In this document: positions 36,657-45,724 of the stretch, in pieces
Numbering within the stretch: the first letter of the stretch is position 1
Layout of the letters: every line of letters starts with the position of its first letter
Source of the DNA: Tepidamorphaceae bacterium
Lineage (GTDB): Bacteria > Pseudomonadota > Alphaproteobacteria > Rhizobiales > JAKSCL01
Direction of reading: 5' to 3'
NCBI GenBank assembly: GCA_028289445.1
Contig: JANQPO010000021.1
Location: 248,001 to 312,000, forward strand
DNA: 64,000 nt
Notes under the pieces: model-generated
Seen by the model: only the letters and a program-made list of their open reading frames with translations
The model's database searches: none
What the model was told of the DNA's origin: nothing
Position numbers and translations under genes: made by a program

Positions 36657-37949
36657 ATGGAAAATCTGGCTCATGACGTCAATCAGCCGTCAGGACTGAC
36701 CGACGGATCGTCGGAAACGCCACAGCAGACCGTTGCACCTGTGCCGCGGGTTTCGGTTCAGGCTTTCTGCGAAACGACCGACGTCCAGGCAGTCATACAA
36801 GACGCCTTCGAGGACCGGCGCATGGCGAAGACCATGCGGACCGTGCAGATGGGCGGGCTTAGCGCTGCTGTTGAATTCTACCAGTCGTCCCCGACGCCCA
36901 ATCTCATCATTGTCGAGAGCCAGGGGTCATCGGACACAATCGCGGCCGGATTGGAAGAACTGGCAGAGGTCTGCGACAGCGGAACCCGGGTCATCGTCAT
37001 CGGCCATCTCAACGATGTGTTGCTCTACCGGGACCTGGTTCGCAAGGGCATCTCCGAATACGTCGTGGCGCCCGTCGCCCCAATCCAACTGGTTGAGGTC
37101 ATATCGGAAATCTACACCGCGCCGGAATCCGATCCCGTCGGTCGGGTCATCGCTTTCGCGGGCGCGCGTGGTGGTGTTGGCTCATCGACTGTTGCACACA
37201 ATGTCGGGTGGGCGATCTCGACCGAGTTCGAAACGAATGTGGTCATCGCCGACATGGATTTGCCCTTTGGTACGGCGGGCCTCGATTTCAATCAGGACCC
37301 GGTGCAGGGGCTTGCCAACGCCGTCTTCGAGAACGAGCGCGCCGACGAGCAGATGATCGAGCGCCTGCTTTTCAAATGCACTGATCGGCTCAGCCTTCTG
37401 GCGGCGCCGGCGACGCTGGAGCGGGAGTACGACCTGTCGCCCGGCGCCTATGAAACGATCCTAGAGATCATGCGCAAGACCGTTCCCTGCACGGTTCTGG
37501 ACGTCCCGCATGTGTGGTCGGGCTGGGCCCGCAACGCGCTGTGGACGGCCGACGAGGTCGTCATCACCGCGACCCCGGATCTCGCCAGCCTGCGGAACAC
37601 CAAAAACCTGATCGAACTGTTGAAGTCGCAGCGCAAGCACGACAATCCGCCACGCCTGGTCCTCAACCAAGCCGGCGTACCGAAACGACCTGAAATCGCT
37701 CCGTCCGATTTCTCCGCCGCTCTCGAACTCGAACCGATTGCCGTCATTCCATTCGATCCGCAGCTGTTCGGCATGGCCGCAAACAACGGCCAGATGATCG
37801 CTGAAATGGGACAGTCGACGAAGGTGACCGACATGTTCGTGGAAATCGCCAAGATCACCACTGGTCGAACGATCGAAAAACGCGGCAGGGGTTCTGCGAT
37901 TAGCGGGCTTTTGAAGCGCTTCAAGAAGCGCAAGGGCGCCGGGGAGTAA
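36657..37949 (+). CDS. cpaE: Pilus assembly ATPase-like protein CpaE/TadZ
   Basis: 430-residue cytoplasmic localisation factor. The N-terminal receiver-like domain spans about 30-155 and lacks the phosphorylation-type acidic cluster; the C-terminal domain is MinD/ArsA-like. The Walker A position reads RGGVGSST (171-178), so the usual lysine before Ser/Thr is replaced, while the first lysine of KGG is arginine. Such deviations are known in TadZ proteins, which bind rather than efficiently hydrolyse ATP. It sits between cpaD and cpaF. Confidence 0.93.
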   Translation: MENLAHDVNQPSGLTDGSSETPQQTVAPVPRVSVQAFCETTDVQAVIQDAFEDRRMAKTMRTVQMGGLSAAVEFYQSSPTPNLIIVESQGSSDTIAAGLEELAEVCDSGTRVIVIGHLNDVLLYRDLVRKGISEYVVAPVAPIQLVEVISEIYTAPESDPVGRVIAFAGARGGVGSSTVAHNVGWAISTEFETNVVIADMDLPFGTAGLDFNQDPVQGLANAVFENERADEQMIERLLFKCTDRLSLLAAPATLEREYDLSPGAYETILEIMRKTVPCTVLDVPHVWSGWARNALWTADEVVITATPDLASLRNTKNLIELLKSQRKHDNPPRLVLNQAGVPKRPEIAPSDFSAALELEPIAVIPFDPQLFGMAANNGQMIAEMGQSTKVTDMFVEIAKITTGRTIEKRGRGSAISGLLKRFKKRKGAGE

Positions 37950-37955
37950 GAACGC

Positions 37956-39467
37956 ATGTTTGGTAAGAGAGGGACGTTCGATCCGGATAAGGGACGAGCG
38001 CTCGAAGCGCCGCCTACCGTGGAAGCGCCGGTCCCGCCACCTGCGCCGGAACCGAAACCCGCTCCCGCTCCCGAGCCGGCGCCCGCCGCGGCGACGCCGA
38101 CGCCTGCTCCTGAACCGGCAGCGGACTCCGCACGCCGGGATCCCTCCCGGAAGTCGGAGCAGTACTACGACACGAAGACGCAGATCTTTTCCGCGCTGAT
38201 CGATGCCATCGATCTCACCCAGCTCGCCGGTCTCGACGCAGAGGCGGCGCGCGAAGAAATCCGGGACATCGTTTCGGAGATCATCGCGATCAAACAAGTC
38301 GTCATGTCGATCTCCGAGCAGGAAGAACTGCTCGACGATATCTGCAATGACGTCCTCGGCTTCGGACCCCTGGAACCGCTTCTGGCCCGCGACGATATCG
38401 CCGACATCATGGTGAACGGCGCCAACACGACCTACATCGAGGTCAACGGCAAGATCGAGGAAACCGGCATCCGGTTCCGCGACAACTCGCAGCTGATGAA
38501 TATCTGTCAGCGCATCGTCAGCCAGGTCGGCCGGCGTGTCGATGAATCAAGCCCGATCTGCGACGCGCGCCTCCTCGACGGTTCGCGCGTCAACGTCATC
38601 GCGCCGCCGCTGGCCATCGACGGCCCGACGCTGACCATTCGTAAGTTTAAGAAAGACAAGCTCAAGCTCGATCAGCTGGTTTCGTTCGGCTCCATTTCCT
38701 CAGAGGGCGCCGAAATCCTGAAGATCATCGGCAAATGTCGATGCAACGTGCTGATCTCCGGCGGTACGGGTTCCGGTAAGACGACACTACTCAATTGCCT
38801 GACCGGGTTTATTGAGCTCGACGAGCGCGTGATCACTTGCGAGGACTCCGCCGAGCTGCAATTGCAGCAGCCGCACGTGGTGCGCCTGGAGACCCGCCCG
38901 CCGAACATCGAGGGCGAGGGCGAGGTTACGATGCGCGACCTCGTCAAGAACTGCCTGCGTATGCGTCCTGAACGCATCATCGTCGGCGAGGTTCGCGGAC
39001 CGGAAGCCTTTGACCTGTTGCAGGCCATGAACACGGGCCACGACGGCTCGATGGGCACGCTTCACGCCAACTCGCCGCGCGAGGCCATGAGCCGCCTGGA
39101 GTCGATGATCACGATGGGCGGCTTCTCGCTGCCGTCGAAGACCATCCGCGAAATGATCGTCTCGTCGATCGACGTCATCGTCCAGGCGGCGCGCCTGCGC
39201 GACGGCTCGCGTCGTATCACCCACGTCACCGAAGTGCTCGGCACCGAGGGCGACGTGATCACGACCCAGGATATCTTCCTGTACGACATCGTGGGTGAGG
39301 ATCCCAACGGCCGTATCCTAGGCCGCCACCGCTCAACGGGCATTGCCCGGCCGCGCTTCTGGGAGCGGGCCCGCTACTTCGGTGAGGAGAAGCGTCTGGC
39401 CGCCGCGCTCGATGCGGCCGAGGTCAACGATCTCGACGAGGCCGAGGCAGGGGGCGCCTTTGCTTAG
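37956..39467 (+). CDS. cpaF: Flp pilus secretion ATPase CpaF/TadA
   Basis: 503-residue motor ATPase of the pilus. A low-complexity Pro/Ala/Glu-rich stretch (about 19-57) precedes the conserved N-terminal domain (70-240) and the ATPase core: Walker A GGTGSGKT at 269-276, Asp box around [13 protein letters not shown], Walker B and His box ([16 protein letters not shown]). The linker is likely flexible. The final codons overlap the tadB start region by 8 bases. Confidence 0.96.
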   Translation: MFGKRGTFDPDKGRALEAPPTVEAPVPPPAPEPKPAPAPEPAPAAATPTPAPEPAADSARRDPSRKSEQYYDTKTQIFSALIDAIDLTQLAGLDAEAAREEIRDIVSEIIAIKQVVMSISEQEELLDDICNDVLGFGPLEPLLARDDIADIMVNGANTTYIEVNGKIEETGIRFRDNSQLMNICQRIVSQVGRRVDESSPICDARLLDGSRVNVIAPPLAIDGPTLTIRKFKKDKLKLDQLVSFGSISSEGAEILKIIGKCRCNVLISGGTGSGKTTLLNCLTGFIELDERVITCEDSAELQLQQPHVVRLETRPPNIEGEGEVTMRDLVKNCLRMRPERIIVGEVRGPEAFDLLQAMNTGHDGSMGTLHANSPREAMSRLESMITMGGFSLPSKTIREMIVSSIDVIVQAARLRDGSRRITHVTEVLGTEGDVITTQDIFLYDIVGEDPNGRILGRHRSTGIARPRFWERARYFGEEKRLAAALDAAEVNDLDEAEAGGAFA

Positions 39468-40449
39468 TGGAGCGGCCGGCAATCTGGTGGTCATGGCGAT
39501 GGCCATGATCTGCGCCGGTGGTGTCGCCTACGTCTTTCTCTATCCGATCCTGTCCGGCGAGCGGCAGCGCGAGAAGCGCATGGCGGCCGTCAAGTCGCCG
39601 CTATCGCGGTCGGCAAAGGTCGAGATGCGCGAGCAGCGCAACAAGTCGCGCAAAGTCCAAGATACGCTGAAGGACATTGAGGCCAACGCGAAGTCGGGCA
39701 CCGACAAACAGACGCTTAAGGCTAGGATTCAACAGTCCGGTCTCACGATGTCGCTGCAAACCTTCATCGTTTTCAGCATCATATTCGGCTGCATCTTTGG
39801 CGCCGTTATATACATCTCGTTCGGCTCGGCTTTGCTTGCCGGCGCCACCGCCTTCTCGGCTGGGTTCGGCGTGCCGCGCTGGATGCTGGGCTTTTTGACC
39901 AGGCGCCGCCAGAAGAAGTTCATCAAAGCGCTTCCGGATGCGATCGATGTGATTGTCCGCGGCGTCAAAGCCGGCCTGCCGCTTAACGATTGTCTGCGCA
40001 TCGTCGCCGCCGAAGCGCAAGAGCCGGTTCGCAGCGAGTTCCGCGAGGTAATCGACAGCCAGGCCATCGGTGTTCAGGCGGCCGAAGCCCTTTCGCGCAT
40101 GTACAAGCGTATTCCCCTCGCGGAAGTGAATTTTTTTGCGATCACCGTGGCCATCCAACAGACCAGCGGCGGCAATCTTTCCGAGGCCCTTGGTAACCTC
40201 TCCAAGGTTCTTCGAGAGCGCAAGAAGATGACCGGTAAGATCCAGGCCATGAGCCAGGAGGCCAAGGCGTCGGCGGCCATTATCGGCGCGCTGCCCTTGG
40301 TCGTCATGACGCTCGTCTACATGACCAGCCCCGACTATATCGAGCTGCTTTGGACCGAGCGCATGGGACAGATCATGCTCGCGGGTTCCGCCGTCTGGAT
40401 GACAATTGGCGTCCTGGTGATGCGCAAGATGATCAACTTCGATTTCTGA
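39460..40449 (+). CDS. tadB: Flp pilus inner-membrane platform protein TadB
   Basis: One of two GspF-domain platform proteins. With the TTG start at 39460, which overlaps the end of cpaF and follows a GGGGG site, it has 329 residues; the ATG at 39493 is an alternative. An N-terminal span (about 5-27), a basic cytoplasmic stretch, and the T2SS-F domain (about 160-290, with KALPDAIDVIVRGVKAGLPLNDCLRIVAAEA) are visible, then C-terminal spans. Confidence 0.9.
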   Translation: MLSGAAGNLVVMAMAMICAGGVAYVFLYPILSGERQREKRMAAVKSPLSRSAKVEMREQRNKSRKVQDTLKDIEANAKSGTDKQTLKARIQQSGLTMSLQTFIVFSIIFGCIFGAVIYISFGSALLAGATAFSAGFGVPRWMLGFLTRRRQKKFIKALPDAIDVIVRGVKAGLPLNDCLRIVAAEAQEPVRSEFREVIDSQAIGVQAAEALSRMYKRIPLAEVNFFAITVAIQQTSGGNLSEALGNLSKVLRERKKMTGKIQAMSQEAKASAAIIGALPLVVMTLVYMTSPDYIELLWTERMGQIMLAGSAVWMTIGVLVMRKMINFDF

Positions 40450-40473
40450 CCGGATAGAGCGGGAGAAAGTGTC

Positions 40474-41448
40474 GTGAACGCTCTTATCAATCGGTTCTTT
40501 GAGGCGGATTTCCTGTTCGGCTTTTTCGCCGCCATTGCGGTCGCCGCGACGGTCATCACGCTCGGCATGCCGTACTTGCAGAACAACCAGCTTGCGACCC
40601 GCATGCGGTATGTGTCGAATGAGCGCGAGGAGCTTCGCAAGCGCGAGCGCGCCCGTTTGAACGAGCAGGCTGGCAAGCGCACGGTTCTCAAGGGCGAAGC
40701 CAAGCCTTTCATTCGCACCATCGTCGAGCGCTTCAACCTGCGGCAGGTCCTGTCGTCGGAGGAGACCGCACTGCGGATGAAGATGGCCGGGTTCCGCGGC
40801 CAGGCGCCGTTGTCGGTCTATGTCTTCCTGCGCTTGGCGTTGCCGGGCGTGTTCTTCGTCGTCGCGCTGATGTACATGTTCTTCCTACGTGAGTTCGATC
40901 AGCCGGCCACCATCAAGTTCGCGATATCGCTGGGTATCGGCTATCTCGGTCTTTATGCGCCGAATATCTACATCAGCAACCGCATTAAGCGGCGTCAGGA
41001 CTCGATCCGCGCGGCTTGGCCGGATGCGCTCGACCTTTTGCTGATATGCGTTGAATCCGGTCAATCGATCGAGGCCGGTTTCCGTCGTGTCGCCCAAGAA
41101 ATCGGTCTGCAATCCATTCCGCTTGCCGAGGAAATGGCGCTGACCATGGCGGAATTGTCCTATCTGGAAGACCGCAAGAAGGCGTTTGAGAACCTCGGTT
41201 TGCGCACGGGCCTCGATGGTGTGAAGGCGGTGATGACCAGCCTTATTCAGGCGGAACGCTACGGTACGCCGATGGGCCAGGCGCTGCGTGTCATGGCGCA
41301 GGAGAATCGCGACATGCGCATGGCTGCCGCCGAGAAGAAGGCCGCAGCGCTGCCGCCGAAGCTCACCGTGCCGATGATCCTGTTTTTCCTGCCGGTCTTG
41401 TTTGTGGTGATCCTCGGACCAGCGGCGATCCGGGTGATCGCGCTGTAA
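40474..41448 (+). CDS. tadC: Flp pilus inner-membrane platform protein TadC
   Basis: 324-residue partner of TadB. Spans near 10-30, 115-135, 140-160 and at the C-terminus, with the T2SS-F domain between about 175 and 300 (WPDALDLLLICVESGQSIEAGFRRVAQEI). The start is the GTG at 40474 preceded by GGGAGA. It is the last gene of the plus-strand pilus operon and converges with tadD across 77 bases, where only a weak hairpin (CCGTT/AACGG) is seen. tadE, tadF and tadG are not in the window. Confidence 0.92.
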   Translation: MNALINRFFEADFLFGFFAAIAVAATVITLGMPYLQNNQLATRMRYVSNEREELRKRERARLNEQAGKRTVLKGEAKPFIRTIVERFNLRQVLSSEETALRMKMAGFRGQAPLSVYVFLRLALPGVFFVVALMYMFFLREFDQPATIKFAISLGIGYLGLYAPNIYISNRIKRRQDSIRAAWPDALDLLLICVESGQSIEAGFRRVAQEIGLQSIPLAEEMALTMAELSYLEDRKKAFENLGLRTGLDGVKAVMTSLIQAERYGTPMGQALRVMAQENRDMRMAAAEKKAAALPPKLTVPMILFFLPVLFVVILGPAAIRVIAL

Positions 41449-41525
41449 GCGGCCGAACGCCGTTTCGCAACGGACCTCCGCTCAAGTCAGTTGGATTTGT
41501 CGACTCAAGGCCTGACGAACGAACG

Positions 41526-42365
41526 TCAGCCGCCTGCTTCGATCTTGTCCCAGGTGTTCTGTTGGCTGAGCATTTGCCGCAGGACGGCAACGTTTTGCGC
41601 GGCCTGGTCCGGCGGAAGGTCCTTGCGTGCGACCTCTTCGGCTTCTTCGAACTTGCCCTGCAGGCCGAGCACCAGGGCCAGGTTCTGGCGCACCCGATTG
41701 TCGGCTTTGGGATGAGTCGAAGCTTGGCGTAGGGTTTCTTCGGCCTTTTTCAGATCGCGGGTTAGCGCGTAGCTTAGGCCAAGATTAGACATCACGCGCG
41801 GCTCGCCCGGCGCCAGCGCCAGCGCCTTTTCGTAATAGCTGCGCGCCGTGTTGTGGTCGCCGAGCTGGTCATGCATGGCGCCCATGGTCGACATGTAATC
41901 CCAATCGGCCTGCGAGGAACTTTCCGCTCGCTGCAGGAGCTTGACGGCTTCCTTCGTACGGCCGGTATCGCCCATCGCCTTGCCATAGGCGATAAGCACC
42001 TCGCGGTCCTCTGGATGTTTCATCACGGCACGTTGAAGAACGCCGACGGCCTCTTCGGCCTGGCCAGCGCGCCGCAGCAGATAGGCATAGCCGATGGCAT
42101 TTTTCTTCGATCCTGGGCGCCGCTTGTAGCGCTTCGCCCATTCGGCGAGCTGCTTTTGCGTGGCGGCGGTCTGTCCAGATTGCGAAGCAGCGACTGGCGC
42201 GGCCACGCTGGCATCGGGCTTGACCGAACCCGTGACGATGGAATCAGTTTGACAGCCAGCGAGAAGGGCGCTTGCGGAAACCAGGAGAACAATTCGAAGC
42301 GGCGTCCGTCCGCTCGGCATAGAGGTGATCGATCCGATTATCCGTCCGCCTGTTTGTCTTGCCAT
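41526..42365 (-). CDS. tadD: TPR lipoprotein TadD
   Basis: 279-residue outer-membrane-associated protein with a lipobox (SALLAGC near 33-38) and four or five tetratricopeptide repeats from about 70 to 250 (for example AEEAVGVLQRAVMKHPEDREVLIAYGKAMGDTGRTKEAVKLL). TadD helps secretin assembly in Tad systems, so its place next to tadC fits, although it is on the opposite strand. The start is uncertain: ATG 42365 or a downstream ATG at 42320; neither has a strong ribosome binding site. Confidence 0.88.
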   Translation of the reverse strand: MARQTGGRIIGSITSMPSGRTPLRIVLLVSASALLAGCQTDSIVTGSVKPDASVAAPVAASQSGQTAATQKQLAEWAKRYKRRPGSKKNAIGYAYLLRRAGQAEEAVGVLQRAVMKHPEDREVLIAYGKAMGDTGRTKEAVKLLQRAESSSQADWDYMSTMGAMHDQLGDHNTARSYYEKALALAPGEPRVMSNLGLSYALTRDLKKAEETLRQASTHPKADNRVRQNLALVLGLQGKFEEAEEVARKDLPPDQAAQNVAVLRQMLSQQNTWDKIEAGG

Positions 42366-42415
42366 TGCAGCCCGCCAGCATGTATCGATCTCAGTGTTTG
42401 AATATTTTGTTAACC

Positions 42416-42431
42416 CTAACGAATGATTAAC
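42416..42431. promoter_or_regulatory. CtrA-like box between tadD and the aminopeptidase gene
   Basis: CTAA-N7-TTAAC (42416-42431) matches the CtrA consensus except for its first base. It lies 51 bases upstream of tadD and 57 bases upstream of the divergent aminopeptidase gene. An overlapping TTAAC occurs at 42410. Regulatory role is inferred. Confidence 0.35.
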
Positions 42432-42487
42432 GGTTCAGCCGCCCGCGGCCGGTGTCGGCACGGCGGCAGAAGGGATTGCGGTCGACG

Positions 42488-43873
42488 ATGCAAACAAACC
42501 TCCTGCCACTGGATGATGCCCCCGCAGCGGTGCCAATTCACTTCGTGACGGCGGGGTCGGTTGCAGGTGTGCTTGAACAAACCGGTCCGAGTGCACAGGC
42601 CTGGGCCTCCGCGCACGGCTTCAAAGGGACGGCTGGCGAGATATTGATCGTTCCGGACGCCGAGGGTGCGCCACTAGCCGTTCTCTTCGGCGCGCCGGAC
42701 ACGCCCGAGAAGGGCCTTTTGAGTGGATCGCTGGCAACCTCCTTGCCGGCAGGCGACTATCGGCTCACGGGAGATGTGTCCGATCCGGCGCTTTCGAGCC
42801 TGGCATTCGCGCTCGGCGGCTATCGCTTCGACCGGTATCGCAAGACTGAAAAAGAGCGGCCGCGTCTGGTGATCCCGGACGCGGTCGATGGCGAGGACGT
42901 CAATCGCATCGCGGCCGGGGTGTGCCTGGCGCGCGATCTCATCAATACGCCCGCGAACGATATGGGCCCGGCGGAGTTGGAACATGCCGTCCGGCACCTG
43001 GCGGACACACATGGCGCGACCTTACAGGTCATCACCGGCGACGCGCTGATCGAAAACGGTCTGCCCATGATTCACGCGGTCGGCCGCGCCAGCGATCGGG
43101 CGCCGCGACTGATCGACATGCAATGGACCGGCGGCGATGCGAAAGCGCCGAAGGTCACGCTGGTGGGCAAAGGCGTGTGCTTCGATACCGGTGGGCTCGA
43201 TCTCAAGCCCTCGTCGGGCATGCTTCTCATGAAGAAGGACATGGGCGGCGCGGCCGCGACCATCGGTTTGGCGTCGATGATCATGGATGCTGGCCTGCCG
43301 GTTCGCTTGCGCTTGCTCGTGCCCGCTGTCGAGAACAGCGTCTCCGGCTCCGCCTTTCGTCCAGGCGACGTCCTGCAAAGCCGAAAAGGACTGACCGTTG
43401 AGATCGGCAACACCGATGCCGAAGGGCGGCTGGTTCTGGCCGACGCGCTGGCACTGGCAGACGAAGAAAAACCGGATCTGATGATCGACATGGCAACGCT
43501 CACGGGCGCTGCCCGCGTCGCCCTCGGTACGGAGGTCATGCCGTTCTTCACCAATGACGATGCGCTGGCCGCTGATCTCGACGGGCACGGTGCCGCGGTC
43601 GCCGATCCCGTCTGGCGATTGCCGCTTTGGGCGCCTTATGAGTCCTTGCTGAAATCGAAAGTCGCGGACATCAACAACGCCGGATCTAGCCGCTTCGGTG
43701 GCGCGATCACGGCTGCGCTGTTCCTTGCGCGCTTTGTCGAACAGGCGAAACAGCATGTCCACTTCGACATTTTCGGCTGGGTGCCGAGCGCGCGGCCGGG
43801 CCAGCCGGAGGGCGGCGAGGCACAAGCCGTCCGTGCGCTGTTTAGCATGTTGAAAGATCGCTACGGCGTGTGA
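42488..43873 (+). CDS. Leucyl aminopeptidase (M17 family)
   Basis: Cytosolic two-metal aminopeptidase, 461 residues. The catalytic C-terminal domain has Lys228 and Asp233 (GKGVCFDTGG), Asp251 (KKDMGGAA) and the family signature NTDAEGRL at 308-315. The N-terminal domain (1-150) is divergent from PepA of E. coli but of normal length for alphaproteobacterial members. The start ATG at 42488 is preferred over one at 42452 because AGAAGGG lies upstream. It is divergent from tadD and followed by a regulator gene after 111 bases. Confidence 0.93.
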   Translation: MQTNLLPLDDAPAAVPIHFVTAGSVAGVLEQTGPSAQAWASAHGFKGTAGEILIVPDAEGAPLAVLFGAPDTPEKGLLSGSLATSLPAGDYRLTGDVSDPALSSLAFALGGYRFDRYRKTEKERPRLVIPDAVDGEDVNRIAAGVCLARDLINTPANDMGPAELEHAVRHLADTHGATLQVITGDALIENGLPMIHAVGRASDRAPRLIDMQWTGGDAKAPKVTLVGKGVCFDTGGLDLKPSSGMLLMKKDMGGAAATIGLASMIMDAGLPVRLRLLVPAVENSVSGSAFRPGDVLQSRKGLTVEIGNTDAEGRLVLADALALADEEKPDLMIDMATLTGAARVALGTEVMPFFTNDDALAADLDGHGAAVADPVWRLPLWAPYESLLKSKVADINNAGSSRFGGAITAALFLARFVEQAKQHVHFDIFGWVPSARPGQPEGGEAQAVRALFSMLKDRYGV

Positions 43874-43984
43874 CTTGCGGCGAACCCAGAGCTTGCCTTA
43901 AAGAATTCGGAACCGAAATGGTTTAGCGTGTGACATGGCCAAAGCCAGGGGCGATGCCGTGTCGCTTGGGCAAGGGGTTCGCGC

Positions 43985-44335
43985 ATGTCGATTTCACTCA
44001 GGCCGGCACAGGCCCTGACCCTCTGGCACCGGGTTCTCACAGGGCTCGTCCTCGACGGTCAGAGCGATTTGACCGTACGCCAGTTGACGATCCTTTTGAC
44101 GATCTATCTCGAACAGCCGCCACACACCGTACGCGGCCTGGCGACCCGGCTGAACGTCACAAAACCGGTTATCACGCGCGCGCTCGACACGATGGGGCAC
44201 AAAGGCTTCGTCACCCGTCGCCGCGATCCCCAAGATCGCCGCAATGTCATCATTCAGCGGACCGTGGGCGGCGCCTTATTCCTGGAGCAGCTTGGCGATC
44301 GCATCGTCTCCGAGGGTGAAGCGGTTGCCTCGTGA
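43985..44335 (+). CDS. MarR family transcriptional regulator
   Basis: Short (116-residue) winged-helix protein. The core LTVRQLTILLTIYLEQPPHTVRGLATRLNVTKPVITRALDTMGHKGFVTRRRDPQDRRNV is the MarR winged helix with its beta-wing (DPQDRR). The dimerisation helices at both ends are shorter than in typical 140-150-residue MarR proteins. It overlaps the NlpC/P60 gene by 4 bases, so both are probably translated together; a target cannot be named. Confidence 0.85.
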   Translation: MSISLRPAQALTLWHRVLTGLVLDGQSDLTVRQLTILLTIYLEQPPHTVRGLATRLNVTKPVITRALDTMGHKGFVTRRRDPQDRRNVIIQRTVGGALFLEQLGDRIVSEGEAVAS

Positions 44336-45195
44336 CCTTTGATCGCGATACGCGGCTGAACGCGGTACGACCCGACCTAGCCGATAGACGGCTTGAGGGC
44401 CGGTTCGACGCTGCGCGGTTCGTCGAGGGCGAACCTGCCGCCGTTTCGCAGTCCGTCGTCAATCTGTTTCGCCGACCCGAACGCGATGCGCCGGTCGATA
44501 CGCAGCTCCTGTTTGGCGAAGCGGTCACGGTGTTCGAGACGCGCGGCGGTTGGTCCTGGGTGCAGGCGACCGGCGACGGCTATGTCGGCTATCTGCCAGC
44601 CGAAGCCCTGGGGCCGCCGATTGACGCAGCACATTGGGTGACCGCACTCTCGACCTATGTCTATCCCGTGCCCGATCTGAAAAGCGTTCCGCTCCGCCAT
44701 CTGTCGATTGGCAGCCGCTTGGTGCTTTCGGACGAGACGGAGACGCGTGGGCTTCGGTACACGGCGCTCGCTGACGATGGCGGTTTCATCGTGTCGAAGC
44801 ACGTTGCACCTGTCGACGAGACGGTGGCGGACTTCGTGTCCGTCGCGGAGATGTTCCTGCGCGTACCGTATCTGTGGGCCGGTCGCTCGGCCTTTGGCGT
44901 CGATTGCTCCGGTCTTATTCAATTGGCGATGGACATGGCCGGACAGTCTATCCTACGCGACTCCGATATGCAGGAAGCGACGATCGGGACGGCTTTGCCG
45001 GACTCGGCGTACGACACCCTCCTGCGGGGCGATCTGGTGTTCTGGGCCGGTCATGTCGGGATCATGCGCGATGGTGGCACGCTGCTTCATGCCAACGGCA
45101 ATACGATGGATGTTACGGCTGAGCCGCTCGACGACGCGATCCGGCGGATCGAGCCGCTCTACGGACAACCGACGAGCGTGCGACGGCCAACCTGA
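44332..45195 (+). CDS. NlpC/P60 family cell-wall peptidase with SH3-like domains
   Basis: 287-residue protein starting at a GTG that overlaps the marR-like stop (GTGA). The N-terminal half has two SH3-like bacterial domains (about 40-95 and 105-160, DTQLLFGEAVTVFETRGGWSWVQATGDGYVGYL), followed by the NlpC/P60 domain with catalytic Cys192 (VDCSGLIQLAMDMAG) and His241 (AGHVGI). Members cleave gamma-D-glutamyl-diaminopimelate bonds of peptidoglycan peptides. No signal peptide is seen, so it may act on recycled muropeptides in the cytoplasm, like YcjI-type dipeptidyl-peptidase VI proteins. Confidence 0.9.
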   Translation: MTFDRDTRLNAVRPDLADRRLEGRFDAARFVEGEPAAVSQSVVNLFRRPERDAPVDTQLLFGEAVTVFETRGGWSWVQATGDGYVGYLPAEALGPPIDAAHWVTALSTYVYPVPDLKSVPLRHLSIGSRLVLSDETETRGLRYTALADDGGFIVSKHVAPVDETVADFVSVAEMFLRVPYLWAGRSAFGVDCSGLIQLAMDMAGQSILRDSDMQEATIGTALPDSAYDTLLRGDLVFWAGHVGIMRDGGTLLHANGNTMDVTAEPLDDAIRRIEPLYGQPTSVRRPT

Positions 45196-45221
45196 TGCAC
45201 CCGGGCGTTAGAGCGGGAGGA

Positions 45222-45318
45222 GTTCAAGTCATTCATCTTGGTCGTCATCCCGGACGCGGCGCAGCCCCTTGGTGTTGTGCCGCAGCGCGTCCGGGAAGAC
45301 ACCCGAGGTGAACCGACC
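45222..45318. repeat. Short copy of a dispersed MITE-like intergenic repeat
   Basis: 97 bases that match the two ends of the 185-190-base repeats at 56052-56240 and 62725-62908. The core 45243-45300 begins CGTCATCCCGGACGCGGCG and ends GCGCGTCCGGGAAGAC, so it can form a long imperfect hairpin. Relative to the long copies it lacks the centre: the junction falls at a GCCGCA that occurs twice in the long form, as expected from deletion between direct repeats. It lies just after the NlpC/P60 gene stop. The rest of 45319-45551 has no gene and no recognisable cobalamin riboswitch. Confidence 0.8.
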
Positions 45319-45551
45319 AAACTTCACTCCGCTTTAGCATGCCGGCGACATCACGGTGTCGCATCCGGTCTTGCCGGCCCCTTTGACCTGAGGTAAGCCA
45401 GAGATAGCAGCGTTCCGACCAGGAACTGAGAGCGATCACGGTGCGGTCGACCCAATTCGGGGACCAACGCCGTGGCTGCGGTCAAAGGCGATACCCTTGG
45501 CGGTATCTCCAGGTCGGGCGGTGTCCGTTGAACCCCGACCGAGAGGCCGCA

Positions 45552-45713
45552 ATGCACCGTCTTCTTTCACTTTCCGCCCTCCTTTCCGTCATCGCCGCGC
45601 CAGCATTCGCGCATCCTGGCCATGGCGCATCCGCCTTTCATAGTCACGGCGAGTGGCTGGCCCTCGGGCTGGTTGCATTGATTGCGGGGCTCGCCTTGCT
45701 CCGTCGCCGCTGA
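45552..45713 (+). CDS. Small secreted histidine-containing membrane protein
   Basis: 53-residue protein with a signal peptide (MHRLLSLSALLSVIAAPAFA) and a mature part of HPGHGASAFHSHGEW followed by one membrane span and LLRRR. The four or five histidines near the mature N-terminus look suited to metal binding. It starts at ATG 45552, 6 bases after GAGAGG, and ends 11 bases before the cobaltochelatase gene, so it probably belongs to the cobalamin operon. It resembles small HPGH-type proteins (DUF6732-like) but I cannot name it with confidence; a role in cobalt handling is inference. Confidence 0.7.
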   Translation: MHRLLSLSALLSVIAAPAFAHPGHGASAFHSHGEWLALGLVALIAGLALLRRR

Positions 45714-45724
45714 AGGACAACATC

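Noticed and set aside
45319-45551. Possible cobalamin riboswitch upstream of the cobalamin genes
   Set aside because: No B12-box (GCCAGGAGACCTGCC-like) and no conserved riboswitch core could be found on either strand; GTAAGCCAGAGATAGC is only a partial resemblance.
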